64,000 nucleotides of DNA, from positions 484,501 to 548,500 of the forward strand of contig JALIRH010000149.1 of assembly GCA_023055505.1 (NCBI GenBank), given 5' to 3'. Position numbers and translations under genes: made by a program. This stretch comes from Callipepla californica brunnescens. Lineage: Eukaryota > Chordata > Aves > Galliformes > Odontophoridae. Below are positions 23,844 to 37,300 of this stretch, one piece after another. Numbering within the stretch: the first letter of the stretch is position 1; the number at the start of each line of letters is the position of its first letter. The notes under the pieces were generated by a model. That model made no database searches. It saw nothing but the letters and a program-made list of their open reading frames with translations, and was not told where the DNA came from.

Positions 23844-25715
23844 ACTGCATGTGCTGTTATACATGCAGTTGCCTGGTATATCATCTGGCCAGAGCAGCCT
23901 CTGTTCAACGCAGAAGAGGAAAAGACGACTCCTGTTGCTGAAGATGCTGCAGAGCAGCAGTAAAGCTGAGGACTGCTGTCCTCCACACATGAGAATATAA
24001 CTAGTTGTGAGGTCCTGCTTCATATCAGAGGGTGTATTAAAGCCACATCAATTCAAAATCTGGATGAAGCATTGACTTGACAGGTCTGTGAGTGAGGTGC
24101 TGGATCCTATAGAAGCTCAGTTGTCAACTTGACAGTATGATTAAATAATCACCTATTGTAAGTCCTCAAAATACACCTGCTCCTTTGAGAGCTACAAACA
24201 AGCAAGCAAGAAAGCAAACAAACAAATAAATAAAGCAGCCTTTCTACATTTACTTAACTAGAAAATGTCTCACTTTCTCCAGCAGATGGAATGTATTTTA
24301 CTGTCAAGGATAGTAGGATCCATGAGGCAGGAAGGAGGCAATCAACTCAGTTCATGCAGTATAATTCCCTGATTCCATACTTTACACTGACTTTTCGAAG
24401 GAAAAGTTCAAAGAAACATGACTTTGATGGAGGTTTAGGGATAATGAAACCATAAATATAGCTAACATCTTAAGCATCTCATAGTGATACACTGTTGTTC
24501 AGCTCTGAAATTTTGTTTATTTATGAAGTTTTTCATCAGTCCTCAAAGTGAGTAAGAGAGAAGGGATGTATCTGGGGCACCTTTTCAAATCTCAGACTGC
24601 TTCCATAGGACATTATAGGATTTGAGGTCAGACTCAGAAAGCTTTCCTCATGTTGCTGAGTGAAACATGAAAGTTCACCTGATATCCTTCCCAAGCTTTA
24701 CACCACAAATTATTAATGTGGATGTTGATCCTTTGTGATCAGTTGGATCTTTCAGAAGCTGAGTATTTTTCTACTTCTTAGAGAACATCTCAAATTCATT
24801 GCCTCTCCAAATTCTGGCCCTATGGGTATGAATATTAAAAAAAAACTCCCTTGAAATTCAGTAGGGGCAACATACAGGTTCAGGATATCTAGTTAACTAG
24901 TGTCATGGCTAGAAGTTAAAAAGGGAAAAAGCGAGTGTACAGAGACTGCAATTATAATGTTAAATACAGAAAGAGACTGCTACAGGTAGCATTGGCCATA
25001 CCATCAACTTTGTATTCATACTTTTCAATTGTAATTTGGAATGTCTTTGAGCACATCTCCTGTTTGATTTCCTGGATTTCAATGTCATTCCCATCTGAAG
25101 CATTTCCTGTATTATTTATGTGATTATTATAAGATTCCTATCTTTTCTTTAACTTTTTTGTCTATTTTTGTGTTCCTACTACTTTCCAAGAGTATCAAAT
25201 AAAATAACTTCTTCTCATTCCCTATGAATCACGCAAGGAAATCTCCTTTTCCTTTTTGTGTCTGGCTGGGTTGTGCATGTGTCATCCAAGTTAGAGCTGC
25301 TGGAACCTATTGCATGAAACGAGTCATCAGGTTAAGGGAAGGATATAGCAGCGGAACTGCTTTACCACAATAGATCACTGATCCATCCTGTGCAGCACCT
25401 TGTTTCAATTCTGAATAATTAATCGGTGTTAAATGCAGTTAGTGCATATTATATTATAGTATAAGGGATACTTCTTCCTCACCCTGTCTGGTGATCAGTT
25501 TATACCCTGAGGCATATAGATTGAATTCACACTGCAATTATTCAATACTTTCATTTTCAATGCCCAGAAACTGCTTGTCTCTAAATTTTTCTACATCTGA
25601 CTACCAGACACAATAAGTCTGCAGTTTTCAGCAAAATTCCTATACTGTTTGACTAAAAATATATATATATTTTGAGACTAAAATTTAAAAAATTGTAAAG
25701 AAAGGAAAAGAAGGT
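23844..25715. other. Non-coding stretch
   Basis: No gene recognised. A short compound microsatellite of CAAG/AAAC/AAAT units lies at 24195-24235. The less AT-rich part at 23880-24010 beside the CR1 resembles nothing I know. Confidence 0.5.
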
Positions 25716-25884
25716 AGAAAAAAGGAAAAGAAAGGAAAAAGAGGAGAGGAGAGGAGAGGAGAGGAGAGGAGAGGAGAGGAGAGGAGAGGAGAGGAGAGGA
25801 GAGGAGAGGAGAGGAGAGGAGAGGAGAGGAGAGGAGAGGAGAGGAGAGGAGAGGAGAGGAGAGGAGAGGAGAGGAGAGGAAAAA
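25716..25884. repeat. (GGAGA)n polypurine tract
   Basis: An uninterrupted purine run of 169 bases. The core at 25741-25880 is 28 perfect GAGGA units, flanked left by AAAGG-type and right by AAAATGG-type degenerate units. The minus-strand frame of Leu-Ser-Ser-Pro repeats is an artefact. Confidence 0.97.
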
Positions 25885-25997
25885 TGGAAAATGGAAAATG
25901 AAAAATAGAAAATAAATAGAAAATAGAAAATAAATAAAAATTAAGCTGTTTTTAAACTGGTCTTTCCAATTAGTCTGTATTTTACCTATGTTTACAG

Positions 25998-26224
25998 CCA
26001 GAAAGTGCAGCACAGGAGGTTCCACATGAATATGTACAAGAACTTCTTTGCGGTGAGGGTGACGGAGCACTGGAACAGGCTGCCCAGGGGGGATGTGGAC
26101 TACTTCTCTAGAGATATTCAAGACCCGCCTGGACACCTACCTGTGCGACCTGGTGTAAGGAACCTGCTTTGGCAGGGGGGTTGAACTTGATTATCTCCCT
26201 TCCAAACCCTATGATTCTATGATG
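25998..26224 (+). repeat. CR1 LINE 3' end fragment
   Basis: CAGGAGGTTCCACATGAATA, ACTTCTTTGCGGTGAGGGTG, CACTGGAACAGGCTGCCCAG and GGAACCTGCTTTGGCAGGGG, ending CCCTATGATTCTATGATGAT, are the sense-strand ORF2 C-terminus and 3' end of CR1. The relatively intact sequence suggests one of the younger copies here. Confidence 0.93.
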
Positions 26225-29126
26225 ATATATTACCCTCTTTATTCTAGGGTCAAAATTCAATCATTTCTTGTAGTCAAGGGCACATTCTGCAACTCGCTGC
26301 AAGATCTTCTCTCATTTTTTTTGTGACTAAAATGCTCAGAGGAGCTGAAGGATGGTTGTGATTTAGTTCTTTCCAATTCCACTAATAACTGGTTTCCAGA
26401 TTCTAACAGTTTCTGGAAAGGTTGGTAGTAATTTTATGCAAAAGGATGTGTTACCAAGGCTCACATTTTATTTTGTGATTACAATTTGCTGTAATACTTG
26501 TGTCAAGAGCAGACCCTAAAACAGTTTTACAAACCACGGGAAATTCTGAAACTTTGAAATATGATTTCATTTGAAATTTTTTCAAAATATCAAATTATTT
26601 GAAATCTGTCAAACTAAATATACTGAAATACTAAAGTACCTTACTGAAATGATTCAAGGTATACTGTGTAAAGAACAAGGTATGAAATGTAAAGAACATT
26701 TACCGAGGTAAAGTAAGCATTCTGATTACTCAAAAAGATTACTCAAAAAGAAAAAAAAATGAAATGAAAAAAAGAAACAATAGCCCACAGTTTAAAAAAA
26801 AAATCACATTCCTCTGAAAGTTTTTCAGCTCATCAAGCCAAAGTACGTGCTTTTTTGGAAGAAAATTCTACCCCACTTTTCTGTGACTAATCAAAGCAGT
26901 CAGTCTTGGGATGTCAAATTATTGGGGAAAAATATGGGCTGATAATTGCTGCAGTCATGTATGATCTTATTAAGACACAGACAACTTTGAGATTGACTAA
27001 TCTGTAATAAATCTCAATAGTCACTTCCAGTAACAAGATTTGATTTTCCTTTCTTAGCATTTTTATAATATAAAAATGTTATTGACATGCAGTATGCTTT
27101 GAAACTAAATGTATCCTTCTTTTATTTGAATTGCTGAAAAAATAAGTAAAAATATAAAGCCTTTCAATTAATTGCTCAGTGTTGTTTTGTTTGTTTGATT
27201 GCTTGCTTTGATTTGGTTCTTCTCCAGAATTATTTTATTTCATGTGAAAATGTAATTACTTTTGCTTCATCTCATTACAAACACCTGTAACATCATTAGG
27301 AATTAGAAAAGTATGAAATGATGAGAAATTTGTCCTCAATCAACAAAGTAAAATGTGCATGTGGTCCAACTGCAGTGAAAAGGAATTAGACAAATGGGAG
27401 AGCTTTGCCCTTATAGCACAAAGTGTCACGAAGGTGCATGTTAAAAGAGGTTAGATTTTTCAGAAGCAATCAGCACAGGGCTAATAGAACTTCTGCATGA
27501 AGAAAAACATAAGGGTTTTGGCTGTAATCTTTCATGTCATTTCCTAATAGCAAATTGTCAAAACTGAAAAACATGTCTGAATGCCCATATTTCAGTGACT
27601 CAGAGTTTATCTTTGAGTTCTAACAGTAATTTAAAACAAGCTTTCCAAAATTGTGATGCATTTTTACGAAGAGGGATATGTTACAGATGAAGTGTTACAT
27701 ACAAGTGTATTCCCATGTGAAGTTAAGTGATACTCTCCATGGCACCCAGTTACGCCATTTGCAATTGGTCTTATCTTGAAAATGCAGACTGCTTGCCAAG
27801 AGGTGCTCCTGGTCATTCAAATCTGGGTGAAATCTCACATGCTCTAGAGGGTGAATGCTTGATTTATGCCTGACATACTCTTTTACACTCCATTACTCAG
27901 GTGCATTAATTATAAAACATCTGCATAAGCACATGCGTTGGAGGACAGGACTCATTTAGTACACAATCCAAAAGGTTTTCAATCCAGATTTTCTGAATAG
28001 ATATTTAGTGTTTTAGAACAATGAAAAATGTTTTATCAAAGAAAAGGAGCTGGAATGACTGTCAACTGGTGTCTTTGCTCTGACATGCAGTTATTTTCTG
28101 TAATTAGTAATCCAAAAATGTGAGTTCTGTTGGATTGCATTAAGGTGAGGAGGAAAATGAAGAGAACACAGATATCATGGCATGCTTTGATAGCAGATGC
28201 TACACATAAAAGTCTTCATATTTTACCTTTTTTTTTTTCTTCAAGAAGAATGAAAATCAAATAACTCATGAGTTCCTGGGGACTTCTGAGTCAGATCAAA
28301 AGTTACTTAATTATTTTATATCATTTAGCCTGTTGGTAGAGGTAGATTAATGGATCCATAAGATCTTCAAAGACAGACTTCCAGCTGAGAACAGTTTACG
28401 GCTCTATCTGCTGACTCAGCTAGAAGTTCCTGCTTGGAGTCTCAGATATTTAAGTTTGGATTTTAAATGAATTCATTCAAGAGACTGTTGTCATCCTGAG
28501 ATTCTAAACACGCATTATCAGAGCTCTAAATTAAAAGGCTAAAGGGCAATCAGAATTATTTTTTTTGCTGTCTCAGTCAGTTAAGCTCATACTAGCCTAA
28601 CCAGTTCTAGACTGAGAACTTTTCGATGTGCAACTTAAATAATTTTAATAATATTAGGACTATTCTATAAACTTATATGATACCTCTGTGCAATCACGTA
28701 GTAGACTCAAATTAATAAAAAATCCCTATCATTTCTGGATAAGGTATTTTATGTGCAGCAGAGAGAAATGCATCTTAATGAAAGTTATAAAATGCTTTTG
28801 CAGGCCTTTGCATTTTCTACCTTCTCTGTGTGCTTTAAGGAATTACACACATTTAAAGTTGTGTTTCAGTAGCCAGATATAATCAGGGAACAAAGACAGA
28901 GGATGATTAAGATGAAATTTACTGTAGAACATGTAAAATTCAAAAGCGCAGGCAGGGCTAATAAAATGCCAGAGCCAAAATCCATGAAATTAAGGGAGTA
29001 TGTACCACGTGAATATCAGACCCTTAATCTACTTCATTAACCAATCCATTCTTTATTTCCATTGACCCCAAATTACAATCACATCTTTCTTCTTTTCTAA
29101 TTTACTGTTGTTTCTGTTCAATTCTG
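26225..29126. other. Non-coding, repeat-poor stretch
   Basis: No gene or transposon recognised in 2.9 kb. A perfect 13-base tandem duplication (GATTACTCAAAAA twice) lies at 26724-26749, and A-rich runs lie at 26750-26805. Confidence 0.5.
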
Positions 29127-29156
29127 TTATTGTAGGAATTTCTGTTCCTACAATAA
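29127..29156. repeat. Perfect 12-base inverted repeat (hairpin)
   Basis: Arms TTATTGTAGGAA (29127-29138) and TTCCTACAATAA (29145-29156) are exact reverse complements around the six-base loop TTTCTG. No T-run follows and no gene is near. It may be the collapsed ends of a small transposon. Confidence 0.85.
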
Positions 29157-31043
29157 TAGCTATTAATTCCCTATTAAGTGCTGATTGACCTTAAATAAAC
29201 TTCAGGAAAGAACTGAAATTCTTCTGAAATTCAAAGCTAGTGTAATGAAACAGTATTTTGCTTTCCTGGGATATTCTAGTTTTCTAAACAGTAATTTGAG
29301 TTGGAGATTTTTTAATATATAGACGAAGCTGGTTTCTGCTTTAAATGTGTATGGAAAAGAGATATTGTAAATGACTGCAATATTTACAAAATACTTTTGT
29401 AATACATGTGGAGTGCAGGGAGAAGAGAATAGAAAATGTGAGACATAGTCCTTAAATTTTAATAAGCCTCACAAATCACATAATATCCTTTAAACAATGG
29501 TTGCACCTTGGACTCCCGTTGAGCCCATCTCACCATTGATATTGCAAGTGTGACACCTCTTATCCCTTTATTAACCTCTCAGTTTTATGATCTGTTAGTC
29601 ATAGATGCACATCTGCTTCACAGGCCATAACAACACCACCTGCCTAAACAACTTAAAACCAAGGCATCTAAGTACATAAGCAGTACATGTGTTCCACAGC
29701 AATGAGGAGCGTATCATGATGGTAGAGCCAGCAGAGGAGCACTAGCTTCAGTTCTTCATATGGTGCACACTTGTGGTGGCCTGGCATGAGATTTGGTTGA
29801 ATAGTGAGAAACTCTTTGGTTCAAACACTTGCAAATTATTTAACAGGAATAAGGGTGTGAATTTGTTATATGATCATGTAATGGAAGAGCCTCTCAAGAC
29901 ACGTAAGTTCAAGCCACAGGATCAAGGTTGAGAACATTAAGCCTGGATCTCTGTTCTTTCATGGAGCAGAACAATACTGCAGCTTACTGCCCAGTAAAAA
30001 TAAACTGTAAAAGTTCAAACGAGCTCTTTTTTAAAACTTGTTGGAAACAGCTTTGGTGTCCTGAGTGCTCACCTCAGCAGTCAGCCAGTCCTGTAAAGGA
30101 ACGCTTCCCAGCTTTTAAAGCCTTTCAAGTGCCTCTGTTCCACCTCTTCTTCATCAGATACCCCCAAAAAACAGTCATTGCTCAGACTTTGAATGAATAT
30201 TCTTGCTAGGAGAGAGCACTGGAAAATAACTACTGATTTTCATTTACTTGTTGGTTTAGCATTGCTGTCTTCTGAAGTAGCATTACAGCTCTTCTTATAA
30301 ACCATGCACTGAATTAATATTATCAACATGAGGAACTTTTTTCTCCATATTTCTCTTTTTCAGACAACACAAGCACTGAAGAGCAGAAAATGGGCAGAAA
30401 CACTGCACTGCTGCGCAATCTCTCCACAACGGCAGTTGTGTTTCAGAAAAATACAAGCCCTGTTCTTCAGTCCTTATTTGTAATGGTCTGTCTGACGAGA
30501 CAAGGCTGCATTAACAGTTGAAGAAGCAGAAAGCAGGACCCTGTTCTCACCATATCCAAATATCTTCAAGAGCAGGGATCAGTGCTCCTTACTTGCTATG
30601 CCAGCTGCACCAGGGATAAAAGCTTGGAAACAGAAGTGACCTTGTATCACCCTTCATCTGACACCACCCTTGAAATCTAACCACCTAATATCGCCATACA
30701 ATTGTTTCCATCAACTGCTGTGTATTTTCCCTCTTGGCACGCCTCCTTCCTTACCTTCTGTTCTGCTGAACATAAAGCCTACTGCTAAAATTGAATTGGG
30801 CAGAAATTCTGTAGTCATTAACACCTCATGAGTGAAATCAGGATGGTAGACTCATGGTTTGATTTGACGTGCATGTTGGCTTAGAAATAAGCTCATGAAG
30901 AAGGGCAAACACAAGTTCCAGCAGTGAATTCTAGAATGGTTCTCAATGAAAACTCTACTGCTCTTTAACCAACCAAACAGTTCATTTGGTTCCTGTATTT
31001 CTGGGAATCCCTTACCTGACTTTAACTAGTAAAACACACTGAA
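29157..31043. other. Non-coding stretch
   Basis: No gene or transposon recognised. Confidence 0.5.
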
Positions 31044-31110
31044 TGAAATCCTGGTCTTTCCTAAAACTGTTAGCAGCATTCCCCTGGATTCAGATAGGGC
31101 CAGGATTTCA
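31044..31110. repeat. Old palindromic interspersed repeat
   Basis: Perfect 11-base inverted ends TGAAATCCTGG (31044-31054) and CCAGGATTTCA (31100-31110). The outer motif is one I recall as frequent in bird and reptile genomes (GTGAAATCCTGGCC... GGCCAGGATTTCAC). The element is probably an ancient non-autonomous transposon; I cannot name it. Confidence 0.6.
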
Positions 31111-33912
31111 CTGGCTCCCTCACATTCTTCTTTTGGACTCCGAAACTTCATAACTGGATTGCTCATCTCAGCCCACAGGGCATGGCTGTTGACCCTTCAT
31201 GCAGCCTCTGTGGAATACAAGGATATTTCAGGAAATTTTCTCTGCCAAAAGGTACTTTCAGCTCACTATCTATCACCTTAACAACTGCAGGGGAGCAAGT
31301 ACATAATGTGTATGACATTAGCACCTGTTTTTATAACACTCCAGTTAAATACCAGAGGCCAAGACTACTGGGTCTTATTCAAAATACTACTTGCACTCAA
31401 ACCAGATTGTTTCCGAGAAAATGCTGGAAAAGGAAATGATTTCCCAAAAGAGAGTAAGCCTCCTTAATCTACTGGGGTGTCTGCTTGTGAAAAATCACTG
31501 ATTGCACCTCCAAGTTAAAATTAGTCATGTTTAAATGCCACTGATTGGAATACCTGACACTTTAAAATTAAATGAAGGAGAGATTGATAAAATATCCTAA
31601 TCAGAAAAAGAGAACATTAAATTAACTTAATATTCTAATGTACTTCATTAATTATACAAAGTTTGATTAATTCAATTCTAAACCAACTCAGTAGTGACAG
31701 ACGGTGAATTTTTTAGTTCTTAGTATGGTGTTTGATTAAACCTGTATGGCAAAGAGTATGGCAAAATCCTTGCCCAGTTCCTCATGTTGAAATACCAAAA
31801 CAGATAAACATTATAAACATTATAAAATATGAAGGAAAACTTCTACCACATCTGAACCAGATGCTGAAGATGTCATCACCTGAGAGAAGTAAAGCAAGCT
31901 GAGACATCCCGTGGCTCCTGGCTATATGAAAGAAAGGAGTTACAATCAAGTGGTTCATTTCTTGATGTGATACAAGAACGCACAGTGAATTGCCTGCAAA
32001 GACCACTATGTCCAACTCAAGCACATATTTTACTCCTCATAATTTTTTTTAAAGTTCTGGTAACTTCATCACAGTCCCATAAAAACTGTTTCAGTGACAA
32101 TTAGCTTTAGAGTTACTATTTTATGCTAGTGTCTGGTAATTTCATTATGGTGTTTATGTGTTTGTATTACAAATAAAGTATCTCGTTCTTGACTTAAATC
32201 TGATTTTATTGATAATTATGGACTCAGGCTTTCTGATAATTAAATTGGGTAGGCCTTGCATTCCTAAAGCTGTTTCAGTACTAACTTGCACTGAAAGGAG
32301 ATTCATCACTCCATATCTTTCCTGTGAGTAAAAGTTATATACCCTTAAGCTAATGAGATTATTTATCTGCTACTTTTTCCTGCTATTAAATAATGGAAAT
32401 ATGGAAATTTTGCTTTATTGCCTGTACTGTCAAACTGGAAGAAAAAAAAAGGACAAACTCCAAACTTTTCATGTATCCAACTTTTATGCTCAATAGGCAG
32501 ATTACCAGCAAACAGATATACAGATATTTTCATTTATGCCTTATTGAAAGATGTGACATGAAGTACAGGGCACTCACCATAGAATATGTATAAATGTGTA
32601 AATACTACTTGGCCCCAGTGACAAAGGATTTTGAGTTAACAGCCATGAATGGTATATGGCCACCATAGACTTTTGCTGAAGAATACATAACCTGATATGA
32701 GAGATTACATTTTCCTTTCTTAATTTTTAACTGAAATTGAAAACTTAGAAAAACAATGAACTGGACAAATGTCTTTCTGTAGGAGGAAGCTTGTTCAATC
32801 CGAGGAATATTTCTAAGAAGCTATTGCACTTCACAGGTGAAAAGACAACTACAATTTTGTGGCGTGTATCCCTCACAGATAAGCAAACTCGTGTTCCTTT
32901 TCCTTGTATAATCAGGATCACTCTAGTTTTCTGACTGGAATATCACACATTCATACACAATCAAATTGCCAATGAGTTTAACAGCAATGCTAAGAATTTC
33001 CTCTTCATTACTTCACATAATTCTTAAGATTCCTGTTGATTAAAATACAGGTGTTTGTGCTTATCTAATATCTTGGAGAAAATGCTCAAAGAAAACATTC
33101 ATTGGTTTGCTTATGGTGTGAGCACATCTGCCTACAGCCCCTGTAGCACATGTAATAAGCAATTAGATGTAATTCAGGAACAAATAATTGTTATGATCTA
33201 TGCTGAAACCTCAAAAATATGTCTTTGGACTGCTGGAAAGATTTGTGGGCCGAGGATAGAGACTCAGCTAATGTGTTCCTGTTGAAAATGCTTTGTAAGA
33301 AAGCAAACAACTTTTTCCTACGTTTCAGGTTTGTTCCTAAGCTATATAGTTCTTTATCTTGTGTCTGAGAGCTACAGTTCACCCCATAAACTTCAGCAGT
33401 ACTTTAAGATGAGGAGAGGTACTTGAGATAATATTTACCAAGCCAGTGTGTGAGGCAAGGAGGAACAGGCTTTTATTTCTAATTGTAGAACTGAACTTCC
33501 AAAAAGTCAGGGACAGAGATCAAGGTCCTGGTCTCCACTCTGTGCAATGGCTAATCTTATTCACTGATTCAGTAGTCCTTTTCTAGGTGTAATAAGGTAA
33601 ACTTTTTCACCTGAAACAGCTAACAGATTTCCCCTGGTGGTGTGAGTTTCAGATTTAAAGTTAATCCTTTCATGAGAAGATGAGCTTTGAATCCACGTTT
33701 TCTAATTCTTTCCAGAGTGCTCTGTGCAGAGACATAATGGGCAGAAGTGGTGATATTACTCTTTTAGAAATAGACATTTCAGGTTCTCAGTCTCTGGAAA
33801 AAAATCCAACTCTGAAATCCAGCTGAATATTAATGCATTCCTTTATCACAAATAGGGGCTCTGAGACTCCTAAGAAGGAATAGGGAGCTGATATTCTTTT
33901 TATAAATATTTC
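31111..33912. other. Non-coding stretch
   Basis: AT-rich, with no gene or transposon recognised. Confidence 0.5.
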
Positions 33913-34335
33913 AAAGAGTCACAGAAAAAATGAGTTTGGAAGTGACTTTTGGATGTCATCTAGCCCAACCGCCTGCTCAAGCATGTAAACCTAGAACAGA
34001 GCTACTCATAGATGTTGATAAGATCCTTCCCCTGCCCAAGCCTTCTCTCCTCTAGGCTAAGAGTCCCACCTCTCTCAGCCTTTACACATAAGATAAATGT
34101 ATTTCATCATCTTTGTGTCCTTGTGTTGGAACGGTATGGCCTTACCATTATGTCCATGGCTTTCTTATAATGGAGGACCTAGAACTAGACACAGTATTCC
34201 ACGTTTTATTGTCTATTTTTACTTTTCTTACTTCTTACTGTCTGTTTTGCTTGTTGATCTAGGGTGGCTTCTACAGTCCACTCTGCAGAGCCTTGTGCAT
34301 GAAACTAAATGTCAAACCAAAAGTCTAACCCCAGA
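33913..34335 (-). repeat. CR1 LINE, diverged and internally deleted
   Basis: GTTTGGAAGTGACTTTTGG and CATCTAGCCCAACCGCCTGC mark the 3' end on the minus strand. CCAAGCCTTCTCTCCTCTAG, CATCTTTGTGTCCTTGTGTT, CATGGCTTTCTTATAATGGA and CTAGACACAGTATTCCA match ORF2 C-terminal sequence. Part of the region between them is missing. It is an old copy with no open frame. Confidence 0.82.
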
Positions 34336-37300
34336 CTGCACTATGGGCATACATGTAAAAGTTAAGCATTGTGCTACCTAATGTAATGATCCCTCAATCC
34401 CTTTGCAGCGTCATATGTTTAGTCACTTAATAGAGCTCATCTAGAGCTCTTCTCATTATCAGTGGAGAGAAATATGTAGATCCAAAGGGAGAGTTACCTC
34501 ATCCTTTGGTACCTCTGCAATGCCAGGGGCACTTATTTAAAAAAAATCTTCATACTTAAACTAGATTTTATGAAGATATGTATATATGTTTTTCCTTGGA
34601 AGAAAAATTGTTTTCCATTGACTAGAGAACCAGAAGTCATCAATTTAGACTAAATGCCTCACTTTCAAATAGGTGGAACCAACTGAATGAATCTTAGCCC
34701 TTGTGATTTATGTTGCCATCTGTACAATTTCATCTGTTTTCTCCCTCACCAGGAGGGTGTAAGGCTAAATACATTAAACACGGTGAAATGCTCTAAAATT
34801 GAAGTTGTGTATGATCTATGAATACAGAAGTCAGCAGGAATTTTGGTACTCACTTCCGTTGTGCCAGGATTTAACCTGCATGATTTAACTTATATCTGGA
34901 GGAAGGTTTTATTGTTTTTATGTTGCAATGTTCATAAAACAGGTAAAAAAGTCAGTACTAGATGGCTTTCAGAAATCCATGCTTTCGTATTATTCACTGC
35001 TACGAAAGATTATAATAGACCTCAGAATACTAAGGAAGGCTTAAATAATCTCATGACAATATCAGCTGTATTATGTTTTATAATGATTCTAAGTATGATC
35101 ACTTTTGCAGATGCTGGTTGCCAAGTTTCTTGTATGGGGACTTCAGCTATTTAGGGATGTATGGATGTATATAACATATTGTTGACTGTCAACTATGGAG
35201 CCACTAGACACACACAGCTCGATGAAAACTGCTCGACCATTAAACAGGAGCATGATAAATTCACAGAATATTTTCAGTCTCAACAATCTCAAGACAGTAA
35301 CCACCTTAAAGGCATTCCTATTTTTCCCTATGCAGTAAAGATGTATAGCAGACGTGATTATCTCCGCCCAGTATTATCAGATCCTGGAGCAATTCTCATT
35401 TCCTGTTCTTGTGTGCCTCGTTCCATCCAAGCTCCATACCACTCAGTGCACACACATATTCCTTATCTTGTGTCTAGGCAGGAGTATGGGCCAATGAAAG
35501 ACTCAGGGTGCTTTAAAAGCGAAGCTGAATGGTGAAGTCTGGATGTTCTCTGGCTTGAAATAAGTCAAGCCTTTCCAAACTTGGCTGAAGTCTGCTGATC
35601 TCTTCCCAAGGAACTTTTCTTTCACTCTGTTATTTCAGAGTTTCTGGAGAACTTAAAAATGCAAGGTTATCATTAGATAGATAGATAGGGCTTAAGGAAG
35701 AAGCATATTGTGCTGAGTCAGATATGTGTTCAAGCATGAAAATACAGGTCCTAACAAGCATTAAAATAACTTAGTCAGATCTTTCTAGGGAAACTATACT
35801 GGTGGTTCAATCCACTTGTAGGATGACATCTTTCTGAGAATATATGTAGGACTCTTGAAGTCTTACAATATGTCTAGAAGTTGACTAGGTATTCAATACC
35901 TATTTTAGCTAAGGATAGTGTTTAAAAGGTCTGGTGGAATCATACAATAGTGTCTTAAAAATGATCAGAGAACTAAAATGTTCCTTTTACCTCAAAATAT
36001 TTCCCAAAAGATGTAAAGTAATAGCAATTGGCTTGCATGAAGAAAAAATTAAAAAATAATAAGTTTATATTTTTCAAAATGCAGAGAAAATCTATGATTC
36101 TCCCTATCGCATAACTTGTAGAATTGAAAAGGCAAACTCCTCTCCTTCTGGAATTCTAGAAAAAAGAATTCCCAACAATGAGCCACAGTTTGCCAGCTCT
36201 GACCTACAAGCAGTTGGAATTCGTGTGCTTTTGAGCCCTTATAATCTGCAAGGGAAAGCCTGGCAAAAAGAGACGTGTGGGCTGCTAAGGGAGTTCTACA
36301 GCAAAAAAATAAAAATAAAAATAAAGACCACATGCTAGCTCTATGAGTGAGAGGATAACCCCTAAATCACACACTAGAGTAAGCCTAAATTTCAGCTACT
36401 TATGGGTCAGCAGAACAGATTAACACTGGCAGCATTAGACAGAAATCTCTGGTGCTTTTATTTGCATTGGAATTTAAAAACCGGAAAGTTTTATCTTCTT
36501 TTCGGCTGCAATACATTTGAATACTTGATGTTAAAACATACAGAATTACTGGAGGATGATGATTGAAGTCACCATAAAATGATCCCTATATATGACTCAG
36601 CAAATTAATAAATGCAGATGAGGTGTTCAAGCCAAGATCATTTGTCTGTAGTAGCTGGAAGTTCTTTATTCAGCAGTAAATTAAATTTATAATTGCTTCT
36701 GCCTGTCATATGAAAGCTGTTTTCCTCTCTTTTTTTGTTTGCTCCTAGGCATTCTCATCCTTAGATATAGTAAATGTATGCAATTCAGTAAGAGGTAAAA
36801 GACTTGTGTTTCATACATACTCAGAATTAAGTGTGAGTATTATATTTCCATACTGTTTTGCTTCAATACATGCAGGAATATATTCTGAAATGCTTATGGC
36901 TTATGACGTCTTGTAAACTGAAACTTTTTTTTTTTAATGTGTTGAGGTTAACCTAGTTGAATTTTTATGCAAACATCTGTCAATGACATGAGAAAAACAA
37001 GAGTCTTGACTATCTGGTAGCCATCCATTATGTGTACATGTTAGTAATAATAAAAAATGATCTGTGTGTTTGGCACAGGAATAAAAGCACATCTGAAGCC
37101 TGTGGACTTAAACTTCAGTGCTATATATTCTGAAAGAAAGGGCAGTTCAAAGATTAATGAAGAAATTATAATATTTTTTTCCCTCCCAAAAACACTGCTA
37201 GAAGAGAGCATGATTTCCTTTCAGTAGGAAGAAAAAAAATCTCACACAGAAGTATTGGATTCGAAGAACTATTTTACATGGTATTTCAATTGTTTCAGTG

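Noticed and set aside
25678..26136. 152-codon minus-strand frame with Leu-Ser-Ser-Pro repeats
   Set aside because: A product of the (GGAGA)n repeat running into antisense CR1.
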